Shown here in pieces: positions 27,405 to 33,662 of a stretch of 64,000 bases of DNA. This DNA comes from Novosphingobium resinovorum (lineage in GTDB: Bacteria > Pseudomonadota > Alphaproteobacteria > Sphingomonadales > Sphingomonadaceae): assembly GCF_001742225.1 (NCBI RefSeq), contig NZ_CP017078.1:248001-312000 (forward strand), given 5' to 3'. A program made the translations under genes and the position numbers. Position 1 is the first letter of the stretch, and every line of letters starts with the position of its first letter. The notes below the pieces were generated by a model. The model saw only the letters and a program-made list of their open reading frames with translations. It made no database searches and had not been told where the DNA came from.

Positions 27405-27490
27405 ATGGCTCGCTCGAGGTTCGTCTACACACTCAGCCAAGTTGCCGGCATGATCGGCGAGAACCGCGAATTGATCGAAGAAGTGACCAC
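27405..27490 (+). pseudogene. IS66-associated small gene, 5' remnant
   Basis: ATG at 27405 overlapping the tnpC stop gives MARSRFVYTLSQVAGMIGEN, RELIEEVTTN, the beginning of the small protein often found behind IS66 tnpC. After about 28 residues the match stops, so this is the broken right part of the element. Confidence 0.6.
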
Positions 27491-27716
27491 AAACTATGCT
27501 ATTCAGTTCATTCGTCAAGGCCGACGCAAGCCAACCAAACGAGACAGACGCTCGATGCGTTGGAACCGGGACTGAAATGCGCGCACCAAGGAGCGCGAAC
27601 ACTTGCGACTTGAGTGGAAGAATCGAAGAACTCGGTGGGAACGACACAAACGTGCGGTCGTCGACAGCTTCACCGAGGTGCTTCACCAAGACAGTGGCCT
27701 TCCGCCTGAGGGCTAA
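27488..27716 (+). other. Fragment of an unrecognised protein
   Basis: One frame reads AIQFIRQGRRKPTKRDRRSM, RWNRD, a TGA, then RTKEREHLRLEWKNRRTRWE, RHKRAVVDSFTEVLHQDSGL and ends PPEG. The composition is that of a real, highly charged C-terminal tail. It is joined to the IS66 remnant on the left and followed by the sul-type gene, so it probably belonged to the previous neighbour of that gene. Confidence 0.35.
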
Positions 27717-27766
27717 GAATCGCGCCATCTGAATTAGAACGCCACGATGTGGCCGGGAGCCGATTG

Positions 27767-28597
27767 ATGCAAGATATCCCTCAGATCCTTGGGATCGTGA
27801 ACATGACCAGCGACTCCTTTTCTGACGGAGGCTTGTTCTTGGATGAGCAGTCCGCGATCGCGCACGCGAATGGATTATGGAAGCATGGCGCCAACATCAT
27901 TGACCTAGGACCAGCCGCCAGTAATCCAAACGCTGAGTTGGTGGATTCTAAAGAGGAAATTCGGCGACTAAGTCCAGTTATCACCGTGCTTCATAAAGCT
28001 AAGATTCCCGTCTCGGTCGATAGCTTTCGAGCAGAAACCCAGCGCTATGCAATTTCGAGAGGAGTAGAATTTCTGAACGACATCACGGGGTTTTCCGAGC
28101 CTAGCATTTACGCCGATCTTGCAGTGGCCAAATGCAAACTCATCGTCATGCATTCGATGCAAGCTGGCAACCGTGCAACAGAATCTGACTTTTCGCCACA
28201 CGAGGTGTGGCTGCATTCGTTTCGGTTTTTTGAAGAGCGTATCGCTACCCTAATTAACGCTGGTATTGCGCCAGAGCGGCTCATTTTGGACCCAGGCATG
28301 GGATTCTTTTTAAGTGCCAATCCCGAAGCGTCTCTTCGTATCCTCGCTAATCTAGAGGACTTTTCACATAGGTTCTGCTTACCGCTCTTAATATCCGCTT
28401 CTAGAAAGTCCTTCTTAAGGAAGGTAACAGGCAAAGCTGTTGAGAAAATCGGGTCAGCGACGCTTGCAGCGGAGCTGCTCGCTGCTATGGCGGGAGTTAG
28501 TTATATTCGTACTCACGACGCTGGAGCATTGGCTGACGGCCTAGCGGTGTTATCGGCTGTGAACTCGAACAAGGGTCACTTCAGCAGCAAAGGCTGA
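27767..28597 (+). CDS. Sul-type dihydropteroate synthase
   Basis: 276 aa from MQDIPQILGIVNMTSDSFSD (a GTG at 27749 would add six residues). DHPS condenses pABA with dihydropterin pyrophosphate; Sul variants do so while discriminating against sulfonamides. Sul-like features: DSFSDGG, NIIDLGPAASNPNAE (pABA loop), FLNDITGFSEPSIYADLA, KLIVMHSMQAGN, LILDPGMGFFLSANPEAS and ISASRKSFLRKVTG. By eye it resembles Sul2 and Sul3 more than chromosomal FolP, but it is clearly divergent from the Sul1-3 sequences I remember. It is isolated from other folate genes and lies beside IS debris, as expected for a mobile resistance gene. AT-richer than its neighbours. Confidence 0.82.
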   Translation: MQDIPQILGIVNMTSDSFSDGGLFLDEQSAIAHANGLWKHGANIIDLGPAASNPNAELVDSKEEIRRLSPVITVLHKAKIPVSVDSFRAETQRYAISRGVEFLNDITGFSEPSIYADLAVAKCKLIVMHSMQAGNRATESDFSPHEVWLHSFRFFEERIATLINAGIAPERLILDPGMGFFLSANPEASLRILANLEDFSHRFCLPLLISASRKSFLRKVTGKAVEKIGSATLAAELLAAMAGVSYIRTHDAGALADGLAVLSAVNSNKGHFSSKG

Positions 28598-28659
28598 CCG
28601 CCGGAACGGTCTCATCCCCCAATGGCCGCAAGCACGAGCGGTACAAGAAACCACGATCA

Positions 28660-29409
28660 ATGCATCGGATATTTCAGAATTTTATTGATTGCCTTTCGAG
28701 CGCGTCGAATTCAGATGCTCTTCGCGATGCCATGTCGCAGGCAGCAGCGGCGTTCGATCTGTCCTGTTTCGCGTACCTCTCCATGCCGGATAAAACAGGA
28801 GGCCAGGCCGGGTTAATATCAAACTATCCATTAGCTTGGACAACCCATTATTTGCAAAGGCATTATGAGCGCTTTGACCCCGTGATCGTTCAGGCACTCG
28901 GCCAACCCGAGCCTTTTGAATGGGGTCTCGGAATCGGATCGTTGGCGCCCTCAAAATCGCAAGAATTGTTCGAGGAGGCCGCGAGGTTCGGCATTCGTTA
29001 CGGTTTTACGATTCCCATTCACAGCAACAGGGGTCCAGTTGCAGCGGTGACGTTTGCCGCCGACGAGCGGCGACCGCAGTTCGAACGAACTATTGGCGAG
29101 CACGCACGCGTGTTGCAGTTAATGGCAATGTATTTTCATGCGCACGCCCAGCGGAAAATTGGCAGCAATAGACCCATTACCGGCGCGTCGCTATCAGCCC
29201 GCGAGGCAGAATGTCTTGAATGGGCCGCTCAAGGTAAATCCGCCTGGGAGATCGGAACTATTCTCGGCATTTCGCGGCACACAGTCGCAACTTATCTCGA
29301 AAACGCCAAAGCCAAACTTGGTGTACGAACAATCGTGCAGGCGGTGGCCCGTGTCACAGAATCCAAATTGATTGGACATCGACCCCATCCGCTGGGTCAC
29401 CTCCCGTAG
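28660..29409 (+). CDS. LuxR-family quorum-sensing-type regulator
   Basis: 249 aa. The N-terminal autoinducer-binding domain keeps the usual pattern W, Y, D-P, W in YPLAWTTHYLQRHYERFDPV and PFEWGLGIGSL; FGIRYGFTIPIHSNRGPVAA follows. The C-terminal LuxR helix-turn-helix is LSAREAECLEWAAQGKSAWE, IGTILGISRHTVATYLENAK. A truncated luxI start follows 72 bp downstream, so this was a LuxR/LuxI pair and the protein is now without its synthase at this locus. Confidence 0.9.
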   Translation: MHRIFQNFIDCLSSASNSDALRDAMSQAAAAFDLSCFAYLSMPDKTGGQAGLISNYPLAWTTHYLQRHYERFDPVIVQALGQPEPFEWGLGIGSLAPSKSQELFEEAARFGIRYGFTIPIHSNRGPVAAVTFAADERRPQFERTIGEHARVLQLMAMYFHAHAQRKIGSNRPITGASLSAREAECLEWAAQGKSAWEIGTILGISRHTVATYLENAKAKLGVRTIVQAVARVTESKLIGHRPHPLGHLP

Positions 29410-29423
29410 TTGCGGGAGGTGAC
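29396..29423. repeat. 28-bp inverted repeat at the luxR stop
   Basis: Arms GTCACCTCCCG and CGGGAGGTGAC enclose six bases and overlap the luxR stop codon. No T-run follows, so it is not a typical terminator. It lies 58-85 bp before the luxI start, where a LuxR binding site could be. Confidence 0.5.
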
Positions 29424-29480
29424 TCAATCATCTTGCTCGCCCTTCAATGGACCCGGTCAATCCAGAGACGGAGGCGGTCC

Positions 29481-29522
29481 ATGATACAGCTCATTACAGC
29501 TGACTACTACATCAACTTTATT
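29481..29522 (+). pseudogene. luxI-type autoinducer synthase, first codons only
   Basis: ATG at 29481 with GGAGG at 7-nt spacing reads MIQLITADYYINFI and then enters the ISL3 element. MIQLITA is a common start of alphaproteobacterial acyl-homoserine lactone synthases. Everything after residue 14 is missing; the sequence beyond the IS does not continue it. Confidence 0.6.
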
Positions 29523-31318
29523 GGGGTCTGCCTCACTTTGTGTGGAGATCGGACAATTGGATGGGCATCATCCGCGCTCTGAGAAGCTCTGCACCCGCTC
29601 GGCCATACATAGCGCGCTTGATCGTCTTCAGTCGGTTGATCTGACCTTCCGCTTGACCATTGCTCCAAGGCAGGTCGATGGCGTTACAGACGGCGTCGAT
29701 ATCGCGGCGAAGGACGCGGGCAAAACGGGCCAGGAAAACCAGGCCAGAATGAATGGCATCATCAATCCAATCTTCGAGCCTTGCCGAATTTCGGCTATGA
29801 AATATTCCGCGAAACCGCATGGATAAGCTGCGCAAAGTCGCAAAGGTATCTGATCCCTGCTTGAGGGCGTCCACTTTCCGCTCTTGATTGACGGTCAGCG
29901 CGCCGCGCGGCTTGATGCAGAGAGCAGCGGCGACAACCGGCGAGATCCAGTGGCCAGTGTGCGGATCACGCACAGGCGCATTATCGTATGTACTGTCGAC
30001 GACGCCAACCCGAGCCGGCGCCGCATCATCCTTATCCTTATCCTTATCCTTATCCTTATCCGATTCCGGTCTCTCGGCGCGGCGCCAGGTTGCCAGGAGG
30101 CGTTCAAGATTGGAAAAGCTGCCGGTGTACCCGCGATGCTTGATGTCATGAAACAGATGCCGCCCACGGCGGTTGCCGTCCTTCCAACATTGGGTGAGAA
30201 AGGCTTCGAAATACAGGGGAGATGTCGGCTGCAACGCTCCCCTGCGTCGGTCGGGTGGCGTTTCAAACGTCAGCCATTTCGCGATGCTGCGGCGGCCATA
30301 TCCAGTGCGACGCGCAATCTCCGAGCAGGTCAGGCCTTCTTTGCTCAAGGCGTGCACCGTCTCGAACACCTCCTTCCGGGACTGCCTATGTGTCCGTCGA
30401 AGCTGATTGCGCAACCGCATTCCAGGCGCCTCCTCATGCAAAGCTCGATCGTCATGATCAGTCTCGATGTCCTCGTCTGGCAGCAGTGCCCTGCCTGTAG
30501 CTCGGCCGGAGAGGCTCATCTGTTCCTCGATCGCAAGACGCAGGTTCTGGAAGAGATGAAAGCGGTCAGCCACCTGAGACGCTTGCGGGGCACCTTCACG
30601 AGCAGCCTGCGCGTATAGCCCGCATCGATCTCGACTGACCACCTCAATGGAGGGATGCCGCTTCAACCATTGTGCAACGCTCGCCACGCTCCGGTCCTCG
30701 AGAATGTCCATGACCTTTCGGCGCTCGAGATCAACGATGATCGTGCCGTAGCGCCACGATTTCCTCCAACTCCAGTCATCGATACCGATGATCCGAGCGG
30801 GGGGCTCGTCGTCGATCTGTAAAGCCATGCGCTTCAAGTGCCGAAGGATGGTGTCGTCGCTGACCGGCATCCCGAGCTGGTTCATCAAGCGCTCTCCCGG
30901 GCGTCCGCCTGTGCCGTGCCCCAGAAGGCCGACTATGTTGGCGACCCTCTTTGTCCTGCGGGCGTAGGGCGAGGCAATATCCGGGATCGGGTCCGAGAAT
31001 GTTTGCCGCCCGCACTGCCGATAACTGCAACGCCAGCGGCTCAACCGAAGCCTTACCGTCACTTCATTGCCTTGGATCGGCAGGTCCTGAAGACTGCGGT
31101 ACGACCAGCCGTGCCGACGTGCGCTCTGTTTCCTGCAATCTGGACAAATGCCCGAGGATGGTCCGCAAGCCGACACAACCCAGTCACCGTCGCCGTTGGT
31201 TGCGATGCTTTGGACCTTGATGCCCGGACCGGGCGACCATTTTGATTTTGTTCTCATGCACGCCAATAGCGAAGTGCCTGCTAACGATCTATTCACCACA
31301 CAAAGTGAGGCAGACCCC
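29523..31318 (-). mobile_element. ISL3-family insertion sequence, copy 2 (1796 bp)
   Basis: Same length, ends and orientation as copy 1 (offset 27,045 bp), with no difference that I could see. Left flank actttatt and right flank tttatatc do not form an 8-bp target duplication. It joins the luxI start to a PgpA-like gene that lacks its own start, so it too marks a deletion or recombination border. Confidence 0.9.
29533..31257 (-). CDS. ISL3-family transposase (copy 2)
   Basis: The encoded protein is the same as that of copy 1, including the zinc-finger part, the DDE residues and the Asp-Lys repeat. Identity of both copies implies recent duplication or gene conversion and offers a long substrate for homologous recombination that would delete 27 kb. 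Confidence 0.9.
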   Translation of the reverse strand: MRTKSKWSPGPGIKVQSIATNGDGDWVVSACGPSSGICPDCRKQSARRHGWSYRSLQDLPIQGNEVTVRLRLSRWRCSYRQCGRQTFSDPIPDIASPYARRTKRVANIVGLLGHGTGGRPGERLMNQLGMPVSDDTILRHLKRMALQIDDEPPARIIGIDDWSWRKSWRYGTIIVDLERRKVMDILEDRSVASVAQWLKRHPSIEVVSRDRCGLYAQAAREGAPQASQVADRFHLFQNLRLAIEEQMSLSGRATGRALLPDEDIETDHDDRALHEEAPGMRLRNQLRRTHRQSRKEVFETVHALSKEGLTCSEIARRTGYGRRSIAKWLTFETPPDRRRGALQPTSPLYFEAFLTQCWKDGNRRGRHLFHDIKHRGYTGSFSNLERLLATWRRAERPESDKDKDKDKDKDDAAPARVGVVDSTYDNAPVRDPHTGHWISPVVAAALCIKPRGALTVNQERKVDALKQGSDTFATLRSLSMRFRGIFHSRNSARLEDWIDDAIHSGLVFLARFARVLRRDIDAVCNAIDLPWSNGQAEGQINRLKTIKRAMYGRAGAELLRARMMPIQLSDLHTK

Positions 31319-31818
31319 TTTATATCGAGACATTGCCCCCTGAAATCGCGGCGCTGCCGTGGCTTGCCGTCATGGCGACATGGTTCGGGACGGGCCTTGT
31401 CGAGCCGTTTCAGGGCTTTCTCGCCGCGCTGAGCATCGTGCCGCTCCTGTGGCTAACCACGGTGCGCGGACGGCGGACCGTCCCGCTGGCCGTGTTCGTA
31501 CCCGTCGCCGCTCTGGCGGTAATCTCCGGCGGGGTCTGGTTTTCCCTGACCGGCGTTGCCGACGACGGCAGGATCGTCATCGATGAAGTAGCAGGCATGT
31601 TCGTGGCCGCGCTTGGCGGCTGGAAAAGCCTGCGCTGGACGCTCGTAATCGTGCCGATCTACAGCTTCATTGACCGCATCAAGCCGTGGCCGCTTTCGCA
31701 GGTGGAGCTGTTTCGAAAGGCTGATGTCGGCGTTCTGCTCGATGACTGTGCGGCCGGGCTGGCGGTCGCGCTCGCCGTGCTTCTTATCCGCGCCGCCCTC
31801 CGGCGCGCGGGCTCCTAA
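31319..31818 (+). CDS. PgpA-like phosphatidylglycerophosphatase, 5' end uncertain
   Basis: Open from the ISL3 border (LYIETLPPEIAALPWLAVMA). FGTGLVEPF stands where PgpA has its GTG motif; VIDEVAGMFVAALGG and SFIDRIKPWPLSQVE plus VGVLLDDCAAGLAVALAVLL are the acidic boxes of PgpA, an inner-membrane phosphatase making phosphatidylglycerol. Several hydrophobic segments. The first start codon inside is TTG at 31337 or ATG at 31375, so the N-terminus is probably cut by the IS. It converges on the EamA/crcB pair. Confidence 0.6.
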
Positions 31819-31826
31819 GGCCCTTC

Positions 31827-32264
31827 TTAGCCCTTGTAGGCAACCAGAACCGCGCCCGCCGCGATCAGGGCAACCCCCGCCCAGTTCGGCAGGGAAAGGT
31901 GCTCGCCAAGGAAGATCACACCGAATATCGCGACGAGAACGACGCTCAGCTTGTCGATCGGCGCGACCCGCGCCGCATCTCCCAGCTTGAGCGCGCGGAA
32001 ATAACAAATCCATGAGCCGCCCGTCGCCATGCCGGACAGGATCAGAAATGTATAGCTCCGGCCGGAGATCGAACTGAGCGCCTGGAATTGCCGCGTGACC
32101 GCCAGTATCGCAGCCAGCACGGCCAGAATGACGATCGTACGGATGAAGGTGGCGAAGTCGGAGCCGACATTTTCGACGCCGATCTTTGCGAAGATAGCCG
32201 TCAGCGCGGCAAAGGCGGCCGAGGCCAGTGCCCAGAACTGCCAGGACAGAAGGATCGGTTTCAT
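31827..32264 (-). CDS. EamA/DMT-family membrane transporter (145 aa)
   Basis: MKPILLSWQFWALASAAFAA at the start and one EamA repeat: FAKIGVENVGSDFATFIRTI, SGMATGGSWICYFRALKLGD, VAPIDKLSVVLVAIFGVIFL and WAGVALIAAGAVLVAYKG. About four to five hydrophobic segments, the length of single-repeat DMT proteins that dimerise. It follows crcB by 9 bp in the same operon, so it is likely under fluoride control, though its substrate is unknown. Confidence 0.85.
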   Translation of the reverse strand: MKPILLSWQFWALASAAFAALTAIFAKIGVENVGSDFATFIRTIVILAVLAAILAVTRQFQALSSISGRSYTFLILSGMATGGSWICYFRALKLGDAARVAPIDKLSVVLVAIFGVIFLGEHLSLPNWAGVALIAAGAVLVAYKG

Positions 32265-32273
32265 GGAACGTCC

Positions 32274-32651
32274 TCAGCTCAGATTGCGGATGATGAACAG
32301 CCCGGCGAACAGGCCGGAGATCGCAAGGATGACCGACACGGCAGCGTACAGCGCAGCAGTCCAGAGCTGCCCGCGCTCATGGAGCAGCGCCACATCGAGC
32401 GAGAATGTCGAGAACGTCGTGAAGCCCCCGAGGATACCGGTCGTCAGGAACAATCGCCAGCTCTGGCCGAGGTCCGCTTTATGAGAGAACCAGCCGAGCA
32501 GCAGGCCCATGATGAGCGAGCCGGCGATATTGACGATCAGCGTCCCGGCAGGGAAACCGGTGCCGAGCAGGCGCAGAGCCAAAAGGTTGACGCCGTGACG
32601 GGCCGCCCCGCCGATGCCGGCACCTAAAAAGACAGTCAGAAAAGCATTCAT
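32274..32651 (-). CDS. crcB: Fluoride channel CrcB/Fluc
   Basis: 125 aa from MNAFLTVFLGAGIGGAARHG; a GTG two codons earlier is possible. Fluc signatures: GAARHGVNLLALRLLG, GTLIVNIAGSLIMGLLLG, and LTTGILGGFTTFSTFSLDVA with the channel phenylalanines and the central Na+ site TTFSTF. Dual-topology dimers export fluoride. Preceded by a fluoride riboswitch. Confidence 0.95.
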   Translation of the reverse strand: MNAFLTVFLGAGIGGAARHGVNLLALRLLGTGFPAGTLIVNIAGSLIMGLLLGWFSHKADLGQSWRLFLTTGILGGFTTFSTFSLDVALLHERGQLWTAALYAAVSVILAISGLFAGLFIIRNLS

Positions 32652-32710
32652 AATCACCCCGCTTGTTGTTCAGCAGGGCGCAGACGGGTTGCGATAAGGG
32701 GAGAATAGCA

Positions 32711-32782
32711 CCTACCGCGCCGAAAGCGCCCGGTAGGAGTCATCAGCCTCGCGGCGGTTATCGGGGGAACCCCATCCCCATC
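32711..32782 (-). ncRNA. Fluoride riboswitch (crcB motif)
   Basis: On the minus strand the RNA reads GGGGATGGGGTTCCCCCGAT, then AACCGCC, then GGCTGATGACTCCTACCGG. This is the consensus of the crcB motif aptamer (GGNGAUGG-GUUC, AACCGCC, GCUGAUGACUCCUAC). The 3' strand CCTACCG can pair with CGGTAGG just downstream (hairpin 32711-32737), forming the expression switch. It lies 60-130 bp upstream of crcB. Confidence 0.95.
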
Positions 32783-32913
32783 AAGCTAAGAGAATAGCAG
32801 GATTTTCGCGCTTCTGTCACCGCGCAAAAGGTTCGGTTTTGCGCGGGCGATCGAAAAGGCGTTCAGCTCCTTTCCTGCGCGTTGCTCTATCGCAGAAGTC
32901 CCCGCTTTTTGCA

Positions 32914-33654
32914 CTATCGCGCCGGCGCGGCCACCGTGATCGTGCAGTGCTGATCTTCACTGGCGGTGCGCGCGGCCTCGGCGCACCGGCCGATCGCCTC
33001 GGCGTTGTCGCGCGTGAGCTGCGAGGCGTCGACCACGCTGCGCCAGCCGTCGGGGTCGGCCGTCTGCATTATAGTGACGCCGGCATTCCATCGGTCCTGC
33101 CCCATGACGATCGCCGCAACATGGGTGTCGGCCGCAAACGGCAGGATACGCGGCAAGAGCAGAACCAAGAGCGCGCCGGTGACCAGGCCGATCGCGCCGA
33201 CGATCCACATGCGCAAGTCCTGCGAACGCCGGTCGTAGGCGCTCCTGGTGTAGGCGGCCAGGTTGATAGCCTCGCGCCCGAGATCGCGGCCCGTGTTCTC
33301 GAGCTGCTGCGCGGCCGTTCTCACCAAGCTTTCCCCGCTGCGCTCGAGCGCTCGAGCATAGTGCTCTGGTCCCTGCCGAAGAATCGGCGATTGCTCGACG
33401 GCCTCAAGCCGTTCCGCGACAAGGGCGAGCTGCTGGACGATGCGGCCGAGATCGGGACCGTAATCGGCCGGCTGCTGGAATTTCTCGAACTGGTCGAACG
33501 CCGCTTCCACGCCGCGCCGGATGACGGTCATTTCCGCGCCGAGCTGCGCGCCCTGGGTCTCGATCTTGCGCCGCAAGGCGTCGAAGGCCTGCGCGGGATC
33601 GCCAGCCTGGTCGTGATCTTCCTGCTCGAATCCTTCCCTGTCGTCGTCCGTCAT
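32914..33654 (-). CDS. DUF6118-family protein
   Basis: 246 aa. An N-terminal soluble, coiled-coil-prone part (AQAFDALRRKIETQGAQLGA, VQQLALVAERLEAVEQSPIL) is followed by one membrane segment (WIVGAIGLVTGALLVLLLPR) and a C-terminal domain ending CAEAARTASEDQHCTITVAA. Such proteins are regularly encoded behind the relaxase gene of sphingomonad and rhizobial plasmids; function unknown. Only 8 bp separate it from traA, so they are co-transcribed. Confidence 0.75.
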   Translation of the reverse strand: MTDDDREGFEQEDHDQAGDPAQAFDALRRKIETQGAQLGAEMTVIRRGVEAAFDQFEKFQQPADYGPDLGRIVQQLALVAERLEAVEQSPILRQGPEHYARALERSGESLVRTAAQQLENTGRDLGREAINLAAYTRSAYDRRSQDLRMWIVGAIGLVTGALLVLLLPRILPFAADTHVAAIVMGQDRWNAGVTIMQTADPDGWRSVVDASQLTRDNAEAIGRCAEAARTASEDQHCTITVAAPAR

Positions 33655-33662
33655 GCCGTCTC

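Larger units (their letters stand above)
24510..27405 (+). pseudogene. tnpC: IS66 TnpC transposase split by IS256-type insertion
   Basis: N-terminal coiled coil (LVAEQAAKLESQEAEVIKRD), zinc-finger part CNCPTCGGTSF...CREC, DDE core with RIHTDDTPVDVLDPGRGKTK (D), FSGVMHADGYGGYKKLYG (D) and YIDDGRVEIDNNIAERAMRP (E). After GGERIANIL the gene is interrupted at 25923; behind the insertion it resumes as TIIETVKLQGHNPEVYLTDV and ends PWNWTPAKARCEAA at 27405. Without the insertion it would be full length. Confidence 0.9.
23639..27490 (+). mobile_element. IS66-family element, interrupted by IS256-type element
   Basis: Carries tnpA, tnpB and tnpC in the usual order. The left end is taken as gtgagcgtccgg at 23639, inside the last codons of the IclR gene. 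tnpC is split by an IS256-family element with an 8-bp target duplication. The right end is not seen; a following small gene breaks off near 27490, so the right border was lost. Confidence 0.8.

Noticed and set aside
29396..29423. Rho-independent terminator of luxR
   Set aside because: No run of T follows the stem, and it lies in front of luxI, which should be co-transcribed or LuxR-controlled.
2478..31318. A classical composite transposon made by the two ISL3 copies
   Set aside because: The outer flanks show no target duplication and both ends cut unrelated genes, so simple transposition as one unit is not supported.
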